A stretch of 64,000 nt of DNA from an uncultured Ruegeria sp. (GTDB taxonomy: Bacteria; Pseudomonadota; Alphaproteobacteria; Rhodobacterales; Rhodobacteraceae). The translations under genes and the position numbers were made by a program. Where the stretch lies: assembly GCF_947500045.1 (NCBI RefSeq), contig NZ_CANMQQ010000003.1:248001-312000 (forward strand). Reading direction: 5' to 3'. Positions 17,088 to 26,079 of the stretch are shown piece by piece (position 1 is the first letter of the stretch; the number at the start of each line of letters is the position of its first letter). The notes beneath the pieces are model-generated. The model saw nothing but the letters and a program-made list of their open reading frames with translations. It did no database searches and was not told the origin of the DNA.

Positions 17088-18557
17088 TCAAAGCGCATAC
17101 AACGACCCAAACTTGTCCTCAAGATACGCCAACAAAGGCTCCGGCCCCGGTTCAACTCCACCTGCCCGCTGGATGACCTCGCGTGGCGCATAAAGTCCGC
17201 CGAATTGCTGGACGTTCTCGCGCAACCAACCCGTTGCGCCCGAGGTGTCGCCTTTGGCCAATTGCGCATCTAGCTCAGGAACAGCTTTCTGTAACGCTTG
17301 ATTGAGGCACCCCGCATAGACATTGCCCAGCGAATAGGTTGGGAAGTACCCAAACAGACCAACGGACCAGTGCACATCCTGCAGACATCCATTCGATGGC
17401 TTGTCGACCGCATATCCGAAATCAGCTGCAAAACGGTCGTTCCATGCGGCTTCAAGGTCGCCGACCTGAAGATCACCCGCCATCAGCGCACGCTCAAGAT
17501 CGAAACGCAGCATGATATGCAGGTTGTACTGAACCTCGTCCGCTTCGGTTCGGATATATCCGTTGTGCACGCGGTTGACCGTAGCGTAGAAGGCATCCGC
17601 ATCTGCGATACCAAAATCACCAAAGGCTTCCTTCATCTGGTCGAACAGCCAGCCGGTAAAGGCGCGAGACCGGCCCAACTGGTTTTCGTAAATCCTGCTT
17701 TGGCTTTCATGCACACCCATGGACACGCCGCTTCCCAATGGCGTCAGCAGATAGACCGGATCAATGCCCTGTTCATAGGCCGCATGACCCACCTCATGAA
17801 TCGTCGAGTAGAAGCAGTTGAACGGGTCGGTCTCGCTGGTTCTGGTGGTGATGCGCACATCCAGCCCACTGCCCGAACTGAACGGGTGTACCGCCTTGTC
17901 GACGCGGCCGTTGTTCAGGTCATACCCGAATGCGACGGCCAGCTTTTGCGACAGGCGCATCTGGGTCATTTCATCAAAACTGCCGGTCAAGGCCGCAGGT
18001 TCGGGCCGATCCAGAACGGCTGCGCGCAAGGCAACTAATCGCGGGCGCATCTGGTCGAAAATCTCGGCGATCTGGGCACCCGTCGTGTAGGGTTCGTAAT
18101 CCTCGACCATTGCATCATAGATATCGCCACCTTGGGCAAGCGCCGAGCCCTCCTCGCGCTTGAGAGCAACAACCTCCTCAAGAACAGGCAGGAAGGCTGC
18201 AACATCTTCGTCAGCACGGGCCTGCGCCCATTTTCCCTGTGCCTCGGACGTCAGGCGCGCAATCGCCGTGGCCAAATCCGACGGAACCTTTACCGCACGT
18301 TCATAGGCGCGGCGAATTTCCCGCAGTTGGGCCTTGTCTGCATCGCTGGTTGCATATGCGCTTTCCAACCACTCCGCGACACGCGGGTCTGATCGACGTG
18401 CGTGAAGCACAGCTTCTATCGCGGCCATCTCCTCGGCCCGCTGCGGAGCGGCGCCGCGCGGCATCACGGTTTCCTGATCCCAACCAAGACGTCCGGCAAT
18501 CTGGCCAAGGGCCGAGGTTTGGCGCTGATACGCCATCAGGTCGTTGAAAGCTGTCAT
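17088..18557 (-). CDS. carboxypeptidase Taq (M32 metallopeptidase)
   Basis: A 489-residue cytoplasmic zinc carboxypeptidase of family M32, removing C-terminal residues from peptides. The zinc motif HEVGH is at 254-258, and GVHESQSRIYENQLGRS, with the third ligand glutamate in HESQSR, follows about 30 residues later. Also conserved are DVRITTR and the YPTYSLGN-like block near the end (GYFPTYSLGNVYAGCLNQ). The ATG lies 5 bp before the end of ctaA, so the two genes form an operon with ctaA upstream. The functional link to haem A synthesis is not obvious. Confidence 0.95.
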   Translation of the reverse strand: MTAFNDLMAYQRQTSALGQIAGRLGWDQETVMPRGAAPQRAEEMAAIEAVLHARRSDPRVAEWLESAYATSDADKAQLREIRRAYERAVKVPSDLATAIARLTSEAQGKWAQARADEDVAAFLPVLEEVVALKREEGSALAQGGDIYDAMVEDYEPYTTGAQIAEIFDQMRPRLVALRAAVLDRPEPAALTGSFDEMTQMRLSQKLAVAFGYDLNNGRVDKAVHPFSSGSGLDVRITTRTSETDPFNCFYSTIHEVGHAAYEQGIDPVYLLTPLGSGVSMGVHESQSRIYENQLGRSRAFTGWLFDQMKEAFGDFGIADADAFYATVNRVHNGYIRTEADEVQYNLHIMLRFDLERALMAGDLQVGDLEAAWNDRFAADFGYAVDKPSNGCLQDVHWSVGLFGYFPTYSLGNVYAGCLNQALQKAVPELDAQLAKGDTSGATGWLRENVQQFGGLYAPREVIQRAGGVEPGPEPLLAYLEDKFGSLYAL

Positions 18558-18562
18558 CTAAA

Positions 18563-19708
18563 TCATGCTCCGCGCAAAGAGGTTGCAATGGGATAGGCCG
18601 TCAAAAAACGTGCGCGCAGGATCAGTATCCAGACCACAACGGCCATGAGTTGGTGGAATATCGCTATTTGCCAGGGTGCTGCATAGATCACTGTCATGAT
18701 CCCGACCACAACCTGTAGTGATAGCGCGGCAAACAATGCATTAAAGGCGAACCGGGTCTGCGGGTGCGCGCTGGCGCTGCCTCGCCGCCAGACAACGATT
18801 CCAAAAGCCAACAGCAGATAGCCGGCGCAGCGGTGGATGAACTGCACCAGACCCGGGCTTTCGAAGAAGTTTCGCCACATCGGTTCCAGCATGGTCGCAT
18901 CCGGTGGCAGGATTTGGCCTCCGATCAACGGCCAATCCGTATAAGAACGACCGGCGTCGATTCCAGCGACCAAAGCACCAATGAGTATCTGCAAAAAGGC
19001 GAAATGCATCAGGCCTGTGGACAGCGAGAACAACCGCGCTTCTTTTGCACGGCGGGCTTGCATCAGATCGCGTTCCTCGCGCCCCAACATGAAGATGTAC
19101 CAAGCCAGAAACCCGAGGATCACAAACGCAAGCCCCAGATGAACGGCCAGTCGGTAGCTGGCGACGGCGGTCATCCCCTCGCCCTGCGTCACGCCCGAGG
19201 CGACCATCCACCAGCCGACAGCCCCCTGTACGCCGCCCAATGCTCCGGGGATCAACAAGCGCCCGGTCCAACCTGTCGGAATCTTTCGGGCTGCCAGGAA
19301 ACCAAAGAAACCAATCGCCCAGACCAGACCGATCACACGGCCCAGCTGGCGGTGGCCCCATTCCCACCAGTAGATTGACTTGAAATCGTCCAGCTCCATC
19401 CACTGGTTCTGGATACGCCATTGATCGATCTGCTTGTACTTGTCGAACTCGGCCTGCCAGTCGGTTTCAGAGGTCGGCGGGATGGCTCCGGTGATCGGGC
19501 GCCACTCAGTGATCGACAGGCCGCTATCGGTCAGGCGGGTCAGACCACCGACCGCGATCATGATGACCACAAGCGCGAACAGGATCATAAGCCAGATGCG
19601 AATGGCCTGACGCGCGCCGCCACGCCCACGATCAAGCAATCCCGGTTGAACTGCCTCTTGTTTTTCCGTGTCTGAGACGTCTTCGAAGATGCTGCGCTTA
19701 CCGCTCAT
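18563..19708 (-). CDS. ctaA: haem A synthase
   Basis: A 381-residue integral membrane COX15/CtaA protein that converts haem O to haem A for cytochrome aa3 oxidases. About eight membrane segments are visible, and family blocks include VGGLTRLTDSGLSITEWRP, the YWWEWGHRQLGR segment with a haem-linked His, and the later HLGLAF and FIHRCAGYLLL histidines. The cytosolic N-terminus is short and charged. It is followed after 5 bp by the M32 peptidase gene. Other cytochrome oxidase genes are not in the window. Confidence 0.96.
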   Translation of the reverse strand: MSGKRSIFEDVSDTEKQEAVQPGLLDRGRGGARQAIRIWLMILFALVVIMIAVGGLTRLTDSGLSITEWRPITGAIPPTSETDWQAEFDKYKQIDQWRIQNQWMELDDFKSIYWWEWGHRQLGRVIGLVWAIGFFGFLAARKIPTGWTGRLLIPGALGGVQGAVGWWMVASGVTQGEGMTAVASYRLAVHLGLAFVILGFLAWYIFMLGREERDLMQARRAKEARLFSLSTGLMHFAFLQILIGALVAGIDAGRSYTDWPLIGGQILPPDATMLEPMWRNFFESPGLVQFIHRCAGYLLLAFGIVVWRRGSASAHPQTRFAFNALFAALSLQVVVGIMTVIYAAPWQIAIFHQLMAVVVWILILRARFLTAYPIATSLRGA

Positions 19709-19770
19709 GCTGTCCTCTTGTGCCTTGGATTTCGTCGCAAGCTAGGTTGACTTGGGCATGAGGTCCAGCC

Positions 19771-20514
19771 TCAGCCCCGATCCTTCCAGCGGACCATCTG
19801 ACGCATGACACCATGCAGCATCTGCACATCCGCCCGCGTCATCCGCATTCGTGACCACAGATTGCGCAGGTTTGTCTTCATCCCTTCGGCTTTTTCGGGA
19901 GGATAGAAGAAACCTGCTTCTTCCAAACGGTCCTCGTAGTGTTCGACCAGTTTTTCGACCTCGATCCCCGTCGCCCAGTCGCCTTTGCCCAGATCAGTGG
20001 CTTCATGCACCACATCCCCGGTCTGGCGCATCCACTCATAAGCGGTCAGCAGCACACATTGCCCAAGATTCAACGAGGCATATTCAGGGTTTACCGGCAC
20101 CGAGATAATCGCATTTGCCTTGGCGATATCCTCATTCTCAAGCCCGGCGCGTTCAGGTCCGAACAACACGGCGACCTTCTCGCCCGAGGCTACCTTTTCA
20201 GCGGCGATCTGCATGGCCCGTTCGGGGCTGAATACGGGTTTGGTCAGGCCCCGTTGCCGCGCCGTGGTTGCAAAGACATAGGTCCGATCCCCCAATGCCC
20301 CGGCCAGATCGTCAAACAGTTGTGCCTCATCCAACAGCCGCCCTGCCCCGCTGGACATCGCGACGGCTTTGGGGTTTGGCCAACCATCGCGCGGCGCAAC
20401 AATCCGCATCCGGTCTAGCCCGAAATTCCACATCGCCCGCGCTGCGGCGCCGATGTTTTCTCCCATCTGCGGGCGCACAAGCACAAAGGACGGCTGAGAT
20501 TTGTCGCTGGGCAT
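19771..20514 (-). CDS. trmJ: tRNA (cytidine/uridine-2'-O)-methyltransferase TrmJ
   Basis: A 247-residue SPOUT-class methyltransferase that 2'-O-methylates position 32 of tRNAs. The SAM-knot motifs are visible: VRPQMGENIGAAARAMWNFG, the central VAVLFGPERAGLENEDI and VPVNPEYASLNLGQCVLL. A C-terminal helical extension of about 80 residues fits TrmJ rather than the shorter TrmL. I place the start at the second of two adjacent ATGs, 6 nt after GGAG; an upstream in-frame TTG overlaps that ribosome site. It is separate from ctaA by 62 bp and divergent from the ThiE-like gene. Confidence 0.9.
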   Translation of the reverse strand: MPSDKSQPSFVLVRPQMGENIGAAARAMWNFGLDRMRIVAPRDGWPNPKAVAMSSGAGRLLDEAQLFDDLAGALGDRTYVFATTARQRGLTKPVFSPERAMQIAAEKVASGEKVAVLFGPERAGLENEDIAKANAIISVPVNPEYASLNLGQCVLLTAYEWMRQTGDVVHEATDLGKGDWATGIEVEKLVEHYEDRLEEAGFFYPPEKAEGMKTNLRNLWSRMRMTRADVQMLHGVMRQMVRWKDRG

Positions 20515-20678
20515 CATGGACTCCAAAAAAGCTCCGCCCGCTCTAATCCTCTCGTCCCGTCAGGGCAAGCCGCCCCTGCTTTTTCTGTTCCCAATTACAT
20601 CTGGCAGAGGCATGAAAGTTTGCATCCCCGGCACAATCCGCTAAACCCCGCGAAAGACCGAAAGCCAAGGACGCGCCC

Positions 20679-21299
20679 ATGGACACCCCAGAGCAGCCGC
20701 AGATATATCTGATCACCCCGCCAACGATCACCCTGAGCACGTTCCCCGACCAACTGTCCCGCGTATTGGACGGGGCCGAGATCGCTTGCATCCGATTGGC
20801 GTTGGCTGGCAGTGACGAAGACACCATTGCCCGCGCCGCAGATGCCTGCCGCGAGGTTGCCCATGCCCGAGACGTGGCGCTGGTGATATCAAACCACGTG
20901 CTTCTGGCACAACGGTTGGGGCTGGATGGTGTGCATCTGGACGATGCAGCACGCTCGGTCAGGGCCGCGCGCAAGGAACTGGGCCCGGATGCCATCGTCG
21001 GCAGCTTTTGCGGAGCTTCCAGCCACGATGGCATGTCCGCTGGAGAAGGCGGAGCAGACTATGTTGCCTTTGGTCCGGTCGGAAACGTTGCATTGGGCGA
21101 CGGAACCCGCGCCGAGCACGACCTGTTCCAATGGTGGTCGCAGATGATCGAGGTTCCGGTCGTGGCCGAGGGTGGTCTGACCGATGGATTGGTCCGCGAT
21201 CTGACCCCCTGCACCGATTTTTTCGGCATAGGGGATGAAATCTGGTCACAGGAAAACCCGCTAGACGCGTTGAACACACTGATCGCTGCAATGCGCTGA
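20679..21299 (+). CDS. thiamine phosphate synthase-like protein
   Basis: A 206-residue TIM-barrel protein of the ThiE family, which joins hydroxymethylpyrimidine diphosphate and thiazole phosphate into thiamine phosphate. Seen: IYLITPP at the start, ALVISNHVLLAQRLGLDGVHL, GADYVAFGPV and VVAEGGL. ThiE proteins usually bind diphosphate through a conserved Ser and Arg pattern near GxSxH; here the corresponding region is GSFCGASSHDG, so activity is likely but not certain. It stands alone from other thi genes, 43 bp before psuK, and may be in that operon. TenI-like function is an alternative. Confidence 0.75.
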   Translation: MDTPEQPQIYLITPPTITLSTFPDQLSRVLDGAEIACIRLALAGSDEDTIARAADACREVAHARDVALVISNHVLLAQRLGLDGVHLDDAARSVRAARKELGPDAIVGSFCGASSHDGMSAGEGGADYVAFGPVGNVALGDGTRAEHDLFQWWSQMIEVPVVAEGGLTDGLVRDLTPCTDFFGIGDEIWSQENPLDALNTLIAAMR

Positions 21300-21342
21300 G
21301 GACCGTGAGCGTTAACCCTTGCACCCGCTCCGGGGCTGCGGC

Positions 21343-22248
21343 ATGACACCAGACATGACTCAGAACTGCGAAATCCTGTGTATCGGATCGGTCCTTTGGG
21401 ACGTGATCGGGCGCTCTGCCAGCGTGATGCGGCAGGGATCGGACGTTCCGGGGCGGATCACGCGCCTGCCCGGCGGCGTCGCCATGAACATCGCCATGAC
21501 GCTGGTACGCTTCGGGATGACCCCTACATTGCTGACTGCAATCGGACGTGATCCCGAAGGGGACGAACTGACCAACGCCTGCGCTCGGATGGGTATGATC
21601 ACCGATCACATTTATCGGTCGCAAGACCTGCCAACCGATCGCTATATGGCAGTCGAGGGTGCGAATGGTCTGATCGCTGCCATCGCCGATGCACATTCGC
21701 TCGAAGCTGCTGGCGCCAAGATCCTGCGGCCCCTGATGCATGGGCCATTGGGCTATGAAAACGATCCGTTCGAAGGGCCCGTGGCGCTGGATGGAAACCT
21801 GACGCTGGACCTGCTGAAAGAGATCGCCCAAAGCCCCGCTTTTGCCCGTGCTGACCTGCGCGTAGCGCCGGCCTCGCCCGGCAAGGCTGAACGTCTACTG
21901 CCCTTTTTGAAACACGCCCGAGCGACGCTTTACGTGAATCTCGAAGAGGCAGGGTTATTGTGCCAGCGAGAGTTCACCGATTCCGAAAGCGCCGCCAAAG
22001 GCCTGCTCGACCGAGGTGCATTGCGCGTTCTTGTGACAGATGGCGGCAACTCTGCCACTGTCGGCAGCGGCGATAATATTCTGACCCAGAAACCACCTTC
22101 CGTTCTGGTCACGCGCGTGACCGGTGCGGGCGATACATTCATGGCCGCCCATATCGCCGCAGAGGCAAACGGCGCGGACAATGACGCCGCTCTGGCCCGC
22201 GCTCTGCACGCTGCCGCAACATATGTTTCCGGAGAAACTCCACTGTGA
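21343..22248 (+). CDS. psuK: PfkB-family kinase, probable pseudouridine kinase
   Basis: A 301-residue PfkB carbohydrate kinase. The N-terminal ILCIGSVLWDVIGR and LPGGVAMNIAMTLVRFG and the C-terminal VTGAGDTFMAAHIAA, with the catalytic Asp in GAGD, are the two PfkB signatures. Because its stop codon overlaps the start of psuG (GTGA), the substrate is most likely pseudouridine, giving pseudouridine 5'-phosphate for PsuG. I use the first ATG after a TTG-initiated extension with no family match; a second ATG 12 bp later is equally plausible. Confidence 0.85.
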   Translation: MTPDMTQNCEILCIGSVLWDVIGRSASVMRQGSDVPGRITRLPGGVAMNIAMTLVRFGMTPTLLTAIGRDPEGDELTNACARMGMITDHIYRSQDLPTDRYMAVEGANGLIAAIADAHSLEAAGAKILRPLMHGPLGYENDPFEGPVALDGNLTLDLLKEIAQSPAFARADLRVAPASPGKAERLLPFLKHARATLYVNLEEAGLLCQREFTDSESAAKGLLDRGALRVLVTDGGNSATVGSGDNILTQKPPSVLVTRVTGAGDTFMAAHIAAEANGADNDAALARALHAAATYVSGETPL

Positions 22249-23159
22249 TCAACATCCAATATTCTGCCGAAGTCCGCGACGCAAAAAACGCTGGGCATCC
22301 CATCGTTGCGCTGGAAAGCACCATCATCACCCATGGGATGCCCTACCCCCAGAATATCGAGGTCGCCGCTCAGGTCGAACAGGATATCCGCGACGCAGGC
22401 GCAGTTCCGGCAACGATTGCAGTGATCGATGGCGTGTTGAATGTTGGTCTCGAACCGGATCAGCTTAAGGCGCTGGGTCAGACGCAAGGCGTCGCCAAGC
22501 TGTCGCGGGCCGACATGGCCGCCTGCCTTGCCACCGGCGGCACCGGCGCCACCACCGTCGCTGCCACCATGATTGCCGCGCATTTTGCGGGTATCGAGGT
22601 TTTCGCCACCGGCGGTATCGGCGGCGTGCATCAGGGCGCCGAAACTTCGTTCGATATCTCTGCCGACCTTCATGAGCTTGCGCAAACGCCGGTAACCGTT
22701 GTCGCGGCGGGTGCCAAAGCCATCCTCGATCTGGCCAAAACGCTTGAGGTACTTGAGACCCTAGGCGTACCCGTTATCGCGCATGGCCAAGATGAGTTTC
22801 CCGCTTTCTGGTCTGCCAAGTCCCCCTTGGCCGCACCCTTGCGGATGGACAGTCCCGCAGACATTGCAAAGGCTCATGCCACTCGTCGCGCACTGGGCCT
22901 ACCGGGCGGACAGCTGGTCGCCAATCCGATCCCACAGACCGACCAGATCGCAGCTGAAGAGCTTGCTCCGATCATTGCGTCGGCTCAGGCTGATGCCGAA
23001 GCGCACAGAATTACCGGCAAGGGTGTGACCCCCTATCTGTTACAGCGCATCTACGAACGCACCGAAGGTCGTTCGTTAACCGCCAACATCGCGCTGGTGC
23101 GCAACAACGCGCGCCTGGCAGCTGGTATTGCAAAGGCCCTGATCAACAGCGCCGGGTAG
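22245..23159 (+). CDS. psuG: pseudouridine-5'-phosphate glycosidase
   Basis: A 304-residue PsuG enzyme that splits pseudouridine 5'-phosphate into uracil and ribose 5-phosphate, letting the cell recycle RNA-derived pseudouridine. Recognised from VALESTIITHGMPYPQN, a glycine-rich LATGGTGATTVAATM, VFATGGIGGVH and LGLPGGQLVANPIP. The GTG start overlaps the psuK stop, so kinase and glycosidase are coupled. Length matches the family. Confidence 0.95.
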   Translation: MINIQYSAEVRDAKNAGHPIVALESTIITHGMPYPQNIEVAAQVEQDIRDAGAVPATIAVIDGVLNVGLEPDQLKALGQTQGVAKLSRADMAACLATGGTGATTVAATMIAAHFAGIEVFATGGIGGVHQGAETSFDISADLHELAQTPVTVVAAGAKAILDLAKTLEVLETLGVPVIAHGQDEFPAFWSAKSPLAAPLRMDSPADIAKAHATRRALGLPGGQLVANPIPQTDQIAAEELAPIIASAQADAEAHRITGKGVTPYLLQRIYERTEGRSLTANIALVRNNARLAAGIAKALINSAG

Positions 23160-23223
23160 CAATCGCCTATTGTACCAAGACCTCGGACTGCTTAACTAAA
23201 TCCGCAAACCACTCAGGACCGCA

Positions 23224-23901
23224 ATGAACACGCCGTTTGACGAAGAACCTCATCGCCGCTCGGGCCTGTTATCCGGGTTGCGCGCGTCATTTCTGACGGG
23301 CATTGTCGTCATTGCTCCGGTCTGGCTGACGATCTGGCTGATCTGGTCCGTCGTGGGCTGGATCGACAGCGCGGTGCTGCCGCTCATTCCCCAGAAATTC
23401 CAACCTTCGGAATATGTGGGAATCAACTTGCGTGGCGTCGGCGTCATCATCTTCCTGATTTTCACGATCATCGTCGGCTGGATCGCCAAGGGCATTCTTG
23501 GCCGTTCGCTGATCCACTTCGCCGAAAGCCTTGTTAACCGGATGCCCGTTGTCCGTTCGGTCTATTCCGGTATCAAACAAATTTCGGAAACGGTCTTTGC
23601 ACAGACAGAACGCTCTTTCGAAAAGGCCTGCCTAATCCAGTATCCGCGCCGCGGGATTTGGGCAATCGGCTTCGTGTCGACAACGGCCCGGGGCGAGGTT
23701 AGCGAGCGTGCCGACACGGCTGGCGAATTGCTAAGCATCTTTGTCCCTACCACCCCGAACCCCACATCCGGTTTCTTGCTGTTCTTTCCAGCCGAAGATG
23801 TGATCTTGCTGGATATGTCGATCGAGGACGCGGCCAAACTGGTGATTTCGGCGGGGCTTGTATACCCCAACGAAAAAGACCCAACACAACCGCCTGAATA
23901 G
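23224..23901 (+). CDS. DUF502 family membrane protein
   Basis: A 225-residue protein of the DUF502 family. Two hydrophobic segments are visible at about residues 22-45 and 70-92, then a soluble domain containing the family blocks RMPVVRSVYSGIKQISETVF and VFVPT-type IFVPTTPNPTSGFLLF. The C-terminal domain ends with a proline-rich tail. Family function is unknown; plant homologues are of the COV type. Its stop codon directly abuts the stop of the convergent patatin gene, with no room for a terminator. Confidence 0.85.
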   Translation: MNTPFDEEPHRRSGLLSGLRASFLTGIVVIAPVWLTIWLIWSVVGWIDSAVLPLIPQKFQPSEYVGINLRGVGVIIFLIFTIIVGWIAKGILGRSLIHFAESLVNRMPVVRSVYSGIKQISETVFAQTERSFEKACLIQYPRRGIWAIGFVSTTARGEVSERADTAGELLSIFVPTTPNPTSGFLLFFPAEDVILLDMSIEDAAKLVISAGLVYPNEKDPTQPPE

Positions 23902-24927
23902 TTAACCAAACATAGCGGGCAGATCGACCGTACTGCGTTCGCCCAGATCTTTCTTATGGGCACGCAGGAACTGATCAGCGGCCGCGCGGCCGGCCTGTTT
24001 CAACCTGTTCAGCACCACCGGGTTCGGGACAGTCTTTGTCGCCGCTGACAAATCATTCATCAGTTCATCATCCGCGATCATGTGAACCAGTACCCGGTTC
24101 ATCTCACCCGCCCTCAACTTGCCTTCTGCCAACAAGCGCTGAACAAAGTTGATCGCCCGCAACTCGCGAAACAGGGACGAATTAAAACTGATTTCGTTGA
24201 TCCGATTCTGTATCTGCTGCGGCGTCTTGGGCACCTCGTCCCGTTCCAGCGGATTGATATTCACGATCACCAAATCGTCGGGTAAATCATCACCGAACAA
24301 GGGATAGAGCGCCGGGTTACCGGTATAGCCCCCATCCCAATACGCCTCGGTCCGATCAGATTTTGGATCGTATATCTCGACTGCCTGAAAAAGGTTGGGC
24401 AGACAGGCCGACGCCAAAATGGCATCCGTGGAAATCTCGTCGCCTGTGAACACCCTGATCTTGCCACTGCGCACACAAGTCGCGCAGACAAAAAGATCCG
24501 GCCCCTCATCCGCGCAAATCTCATCAAAATTAAACCGATCCACCACCGGCTCCAGCGGATTGCGATAGAATGGTCCGTAGGCATACGGCGACACCAGCCG
24601 CGACCATGTCTCCGCCATCGAATATGGCAGTGAATACTCAAGCGCCTGCGCAATGTGCGCGGGCTCAATACCGCGCATCCAATGGGCGATCCGCATATCA
24701 CCGACGGCTCCCATCCGTTTCCACAATCCATCAAGACATGCCCGCGCACCGTCACGCCCCGCATGCACCATACCGGATTTGAATGCGGCACCGTTCAGGG
24801 CCCCGGCCGAGGTTCCGGTAATCGCCGCAACTTCGATATCCTCTTCATCCAACAACCGATCCAGCACGCCCCAGGTAAACGCCCCATGCGCCCCTCCTCC
24901 CTGCAGTGCCAGATTGATCTTTTTCAC
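23902..24927 (-). CDS. patatin-like phospholipase
   Basis: A 341-residue patatin-type acyl hydrolase using a Ser-Asp dyad. The oxyanion motif GGGAHG is at 10-15, the nucleophile Ser40 sits in GTSAG, and the catalytic Asp is in YWDGGYTGNP. No signal peptide is seen. It starts with GTG after an AAAGG-like site. It lies 64 bp downstream of bdhA on the same strand. This pairing suggests a role in polyhydroxybutyrate or membrane-lipid turnover; both are inference from neighbourhood. Confidence 0.9.
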   Translation of the reverse strand: MKKINLALQGGGAHGAFTWGVLDRLLDEEDIEVAAITGTSAGALNGAAFKSGMVHAGRDGARACLDGLWKRMGAVGDMRIAHWMRGIEPAHIAQALEYSLPYSMAETWSRLVSPYAYGPFYRNPLEPVVDRFNFDEICADEGPDLFVCATCVRSGKIRVFTGDEISTDAILASACLPNLFQAVEIYDPKSDRTEAYWDGGYTGNPALYPLFGDDLPDDLVIVNINPLERDEVPKTPQQIQNRINEISFNSSLFRELRAINFVQRLLAEGKLRAGEMNRVLVHMIADDELMNDLSAATKTVPNPVVLNRLKQAGRAAADQFLRAHKKDLGERSTVDLPAMFG

Positions 24928-24960
24928 AACTGAAACCTTTTCTTCTGTTCAACATACCTC

Positions 24961-24985
24961 GGGGGTATGGGGGTGGTACCCCCAT
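24961..24985 (-). other. G/C-tract hairpin between bdhA and patatin
   Basis: ATGGGGGT (24967-24974) and ACCCCCAT (24978-24985) form an 8-bp stem with a 3-nt loop, and an alternative pairing uses GGGGGTA at 24961. It lies 6 bp after the bdhA stop. No T-tract follows, so it may slow transcription or stabilise the bdhA end of the mRNA rather than end it. Confidence 0.4.
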
Positions 24986-24991
24986 GAAACC

Positions 24992-25765
24992 TCACAATGC
25001 GGTCCAGCCCCCATCGACCGAAATCGTCGTCCCCGTAATCTGCGCCGCCGCGTCTGAACAAAGAAAGATCGTTGTTCCGCCCAATTGCTCGACGGTGGCG
25101 AATTCCTTGGACGGCTGCCGCTCCAGAAGGACATTCTTCACCACATCCTCGCGGCTCATGTTGTATTCCTTCATCGTATTTGGGATCTGCGCTTCGACCA
25201 GCGGGGTCAGGACATATCCCGGACAGATCGCGTTGCAGGTAATCGGTTCCTGAGCAGTCTCCAGCGCTACGCTTTTGGTCATCCCAACCACACCGTGCTT
25301 GGCCGCGATATAAGCCGCCTTGAAAGGTGAGGCCGTCAAACCATGGGCCGAGGCGATATTCACAATCCGACCCCAACCTGCCGCACGCATCATCGGCAAC
25401 GCTGCCGCCATCGTGTGGAAAGCTGAATTCATGTTGATCGCAATGATCGCGTCCCACTTGTCGGTTGGAAACTGGTCGATCGGGGCTACATGCTGAATAC
25501 CTGCGTTGTTCACCAGAATGTCACAGGCACCCGCCTGCTCGATCAGGGCGCGGCATTCATCACCTTTCGACATGTCCGCCTTGATGTAGCGCGCATTGGT
25601 TCCGGTCTCTTGCCCAATCTCGGCGGCCAGTGCGTGATCCTCTTCCCGGTCAGTGAACGAATTCAGAACCACGTCCGCACCGGCCTTGGCCAGCTCACGC
25701 GCAATGCCCAGTCCAATCCCTGAATTCGATCCCGTAATGATGGCCGTTTTTCCCGACAAGCTCAT
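24992..25765 (-). CDS. bdhA: 3-hydroxybutyrate dehydrogenase
   Basis: A 257-residue short-chain dehydrogenase that oxidises D-3-hydroxybutyrate to acetoacetate with NAD+. Seen are the Rossmann TGSNSGIGLGIA, NNAGIQHVAPI, active-site Ser in NIASAHGL and the YIAAKHG catalytic pair, plus the family-typical AICPGYVLTPLVE and the ending ISVDGGWTAL. The start follows GGAGAG by about 5 nt; an in-frame extension of 11 residues upstream lacks a site. With the patatin gene it suggests ketone-body or polyhydroxybutyrate use. Confidence 0.92.
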   Translation of the reverse strand: MSLSGKTAIITGSNSGIGLGIARELAKAGADVVLNSFTDREEDHALAAEIGQETGTNARYIKADMSKGDECRALIEQAGACDILVNNAGIQHVAPIDQFPTDKWDAIIAINMNSAFHTMAAALPMMRAAGWGRIVNIASAHGLTASPFKAAYIAAKHGVVGMTKSVALETAQEPITCNAICPGYVLTPLVEAQIPNTMKEYNMSREDVVKNVLLERQPSKEFATVEQLGGTTIFLCSDAAAQITGTTISVDGGWTAL

Positions 25766-25867
25766 GACCGCTCTCCGTCCTGATTTCGTTTCGGGCACAC
25801 AGTGCCATGCTGCACCTGCAAAGGAAACGGGGAATGATCGGGCGGGAACGTCCCCGCAGATTTTGCC

Positions 25868-25896
25868 AAAAAAAACGCCCGCACGAAGCGGGCGTT
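25868..25896 (-). terminator. Rho-independent terminator on minus strand
   Basis: AACGCCCGC and GCGGGCGTT form a perfect 9-bp stem with a 5-nt loop, and on the minus strand it is followed by a run of eight T. It cannot belong to bdhA, which starts downstream at 25765. It must end a minus-strand transcript coming from the right, and the only candidate there is the small ORF at 25951-26079. Confidence 0.85.
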
Positions 25897-25950
25897 AAGT
25901 TATTGAGGCAGGTTTCATACAGGCAAGAAACCTATCGAGCAGTACGCCCT

Positions 25951-26079
25951 TTATAAGCAATTCTGTGCCTTCATCCAAGCTAAAAGTTTGATAATAAGAA
26001 AAATCATGGCTACGGTGAATCCCAAACAAAATAAGGCCAGAGCAGGATTGTTTCCAAAATGAGCCCCGATTATCTCCAT
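25951..26079 (-). CDS. candidate 42-residue membrane protein
   Basis: An ORF of 42 codons beginning MEIIGAHFGNNPALAL, with one hydrophobic segment of about 20 residues (CLGFTVAMIFLIIKLLAW) and a short Lys-containing tail. Evidence that it is real: a single clean transmembrane helix, a GGACGG/GGAAGG purine stretch before ATG, and the strong minus-strand terminator 55 bp downstream that no other gene can use. Its first codons overlap, in antisense, the first seven codons of the YejA-like gene. No homologue is known to me. Alternatively, the transcript is a non-coding antisense RNA. Confidence 0.45.
   Translation of the reverse strand: MEIIGAHFGNNPALALFCLGFTVAMIFLIIKLLAWMKAQNCL

Noticed and set aside
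20959-21831. A 290-codon minus-strand ORF across the ThiE-like and psuK genes
   Set aside because: It spans two real genes in antisense and has a basic, Pro-rich, repeat-free composition typical of shadows.
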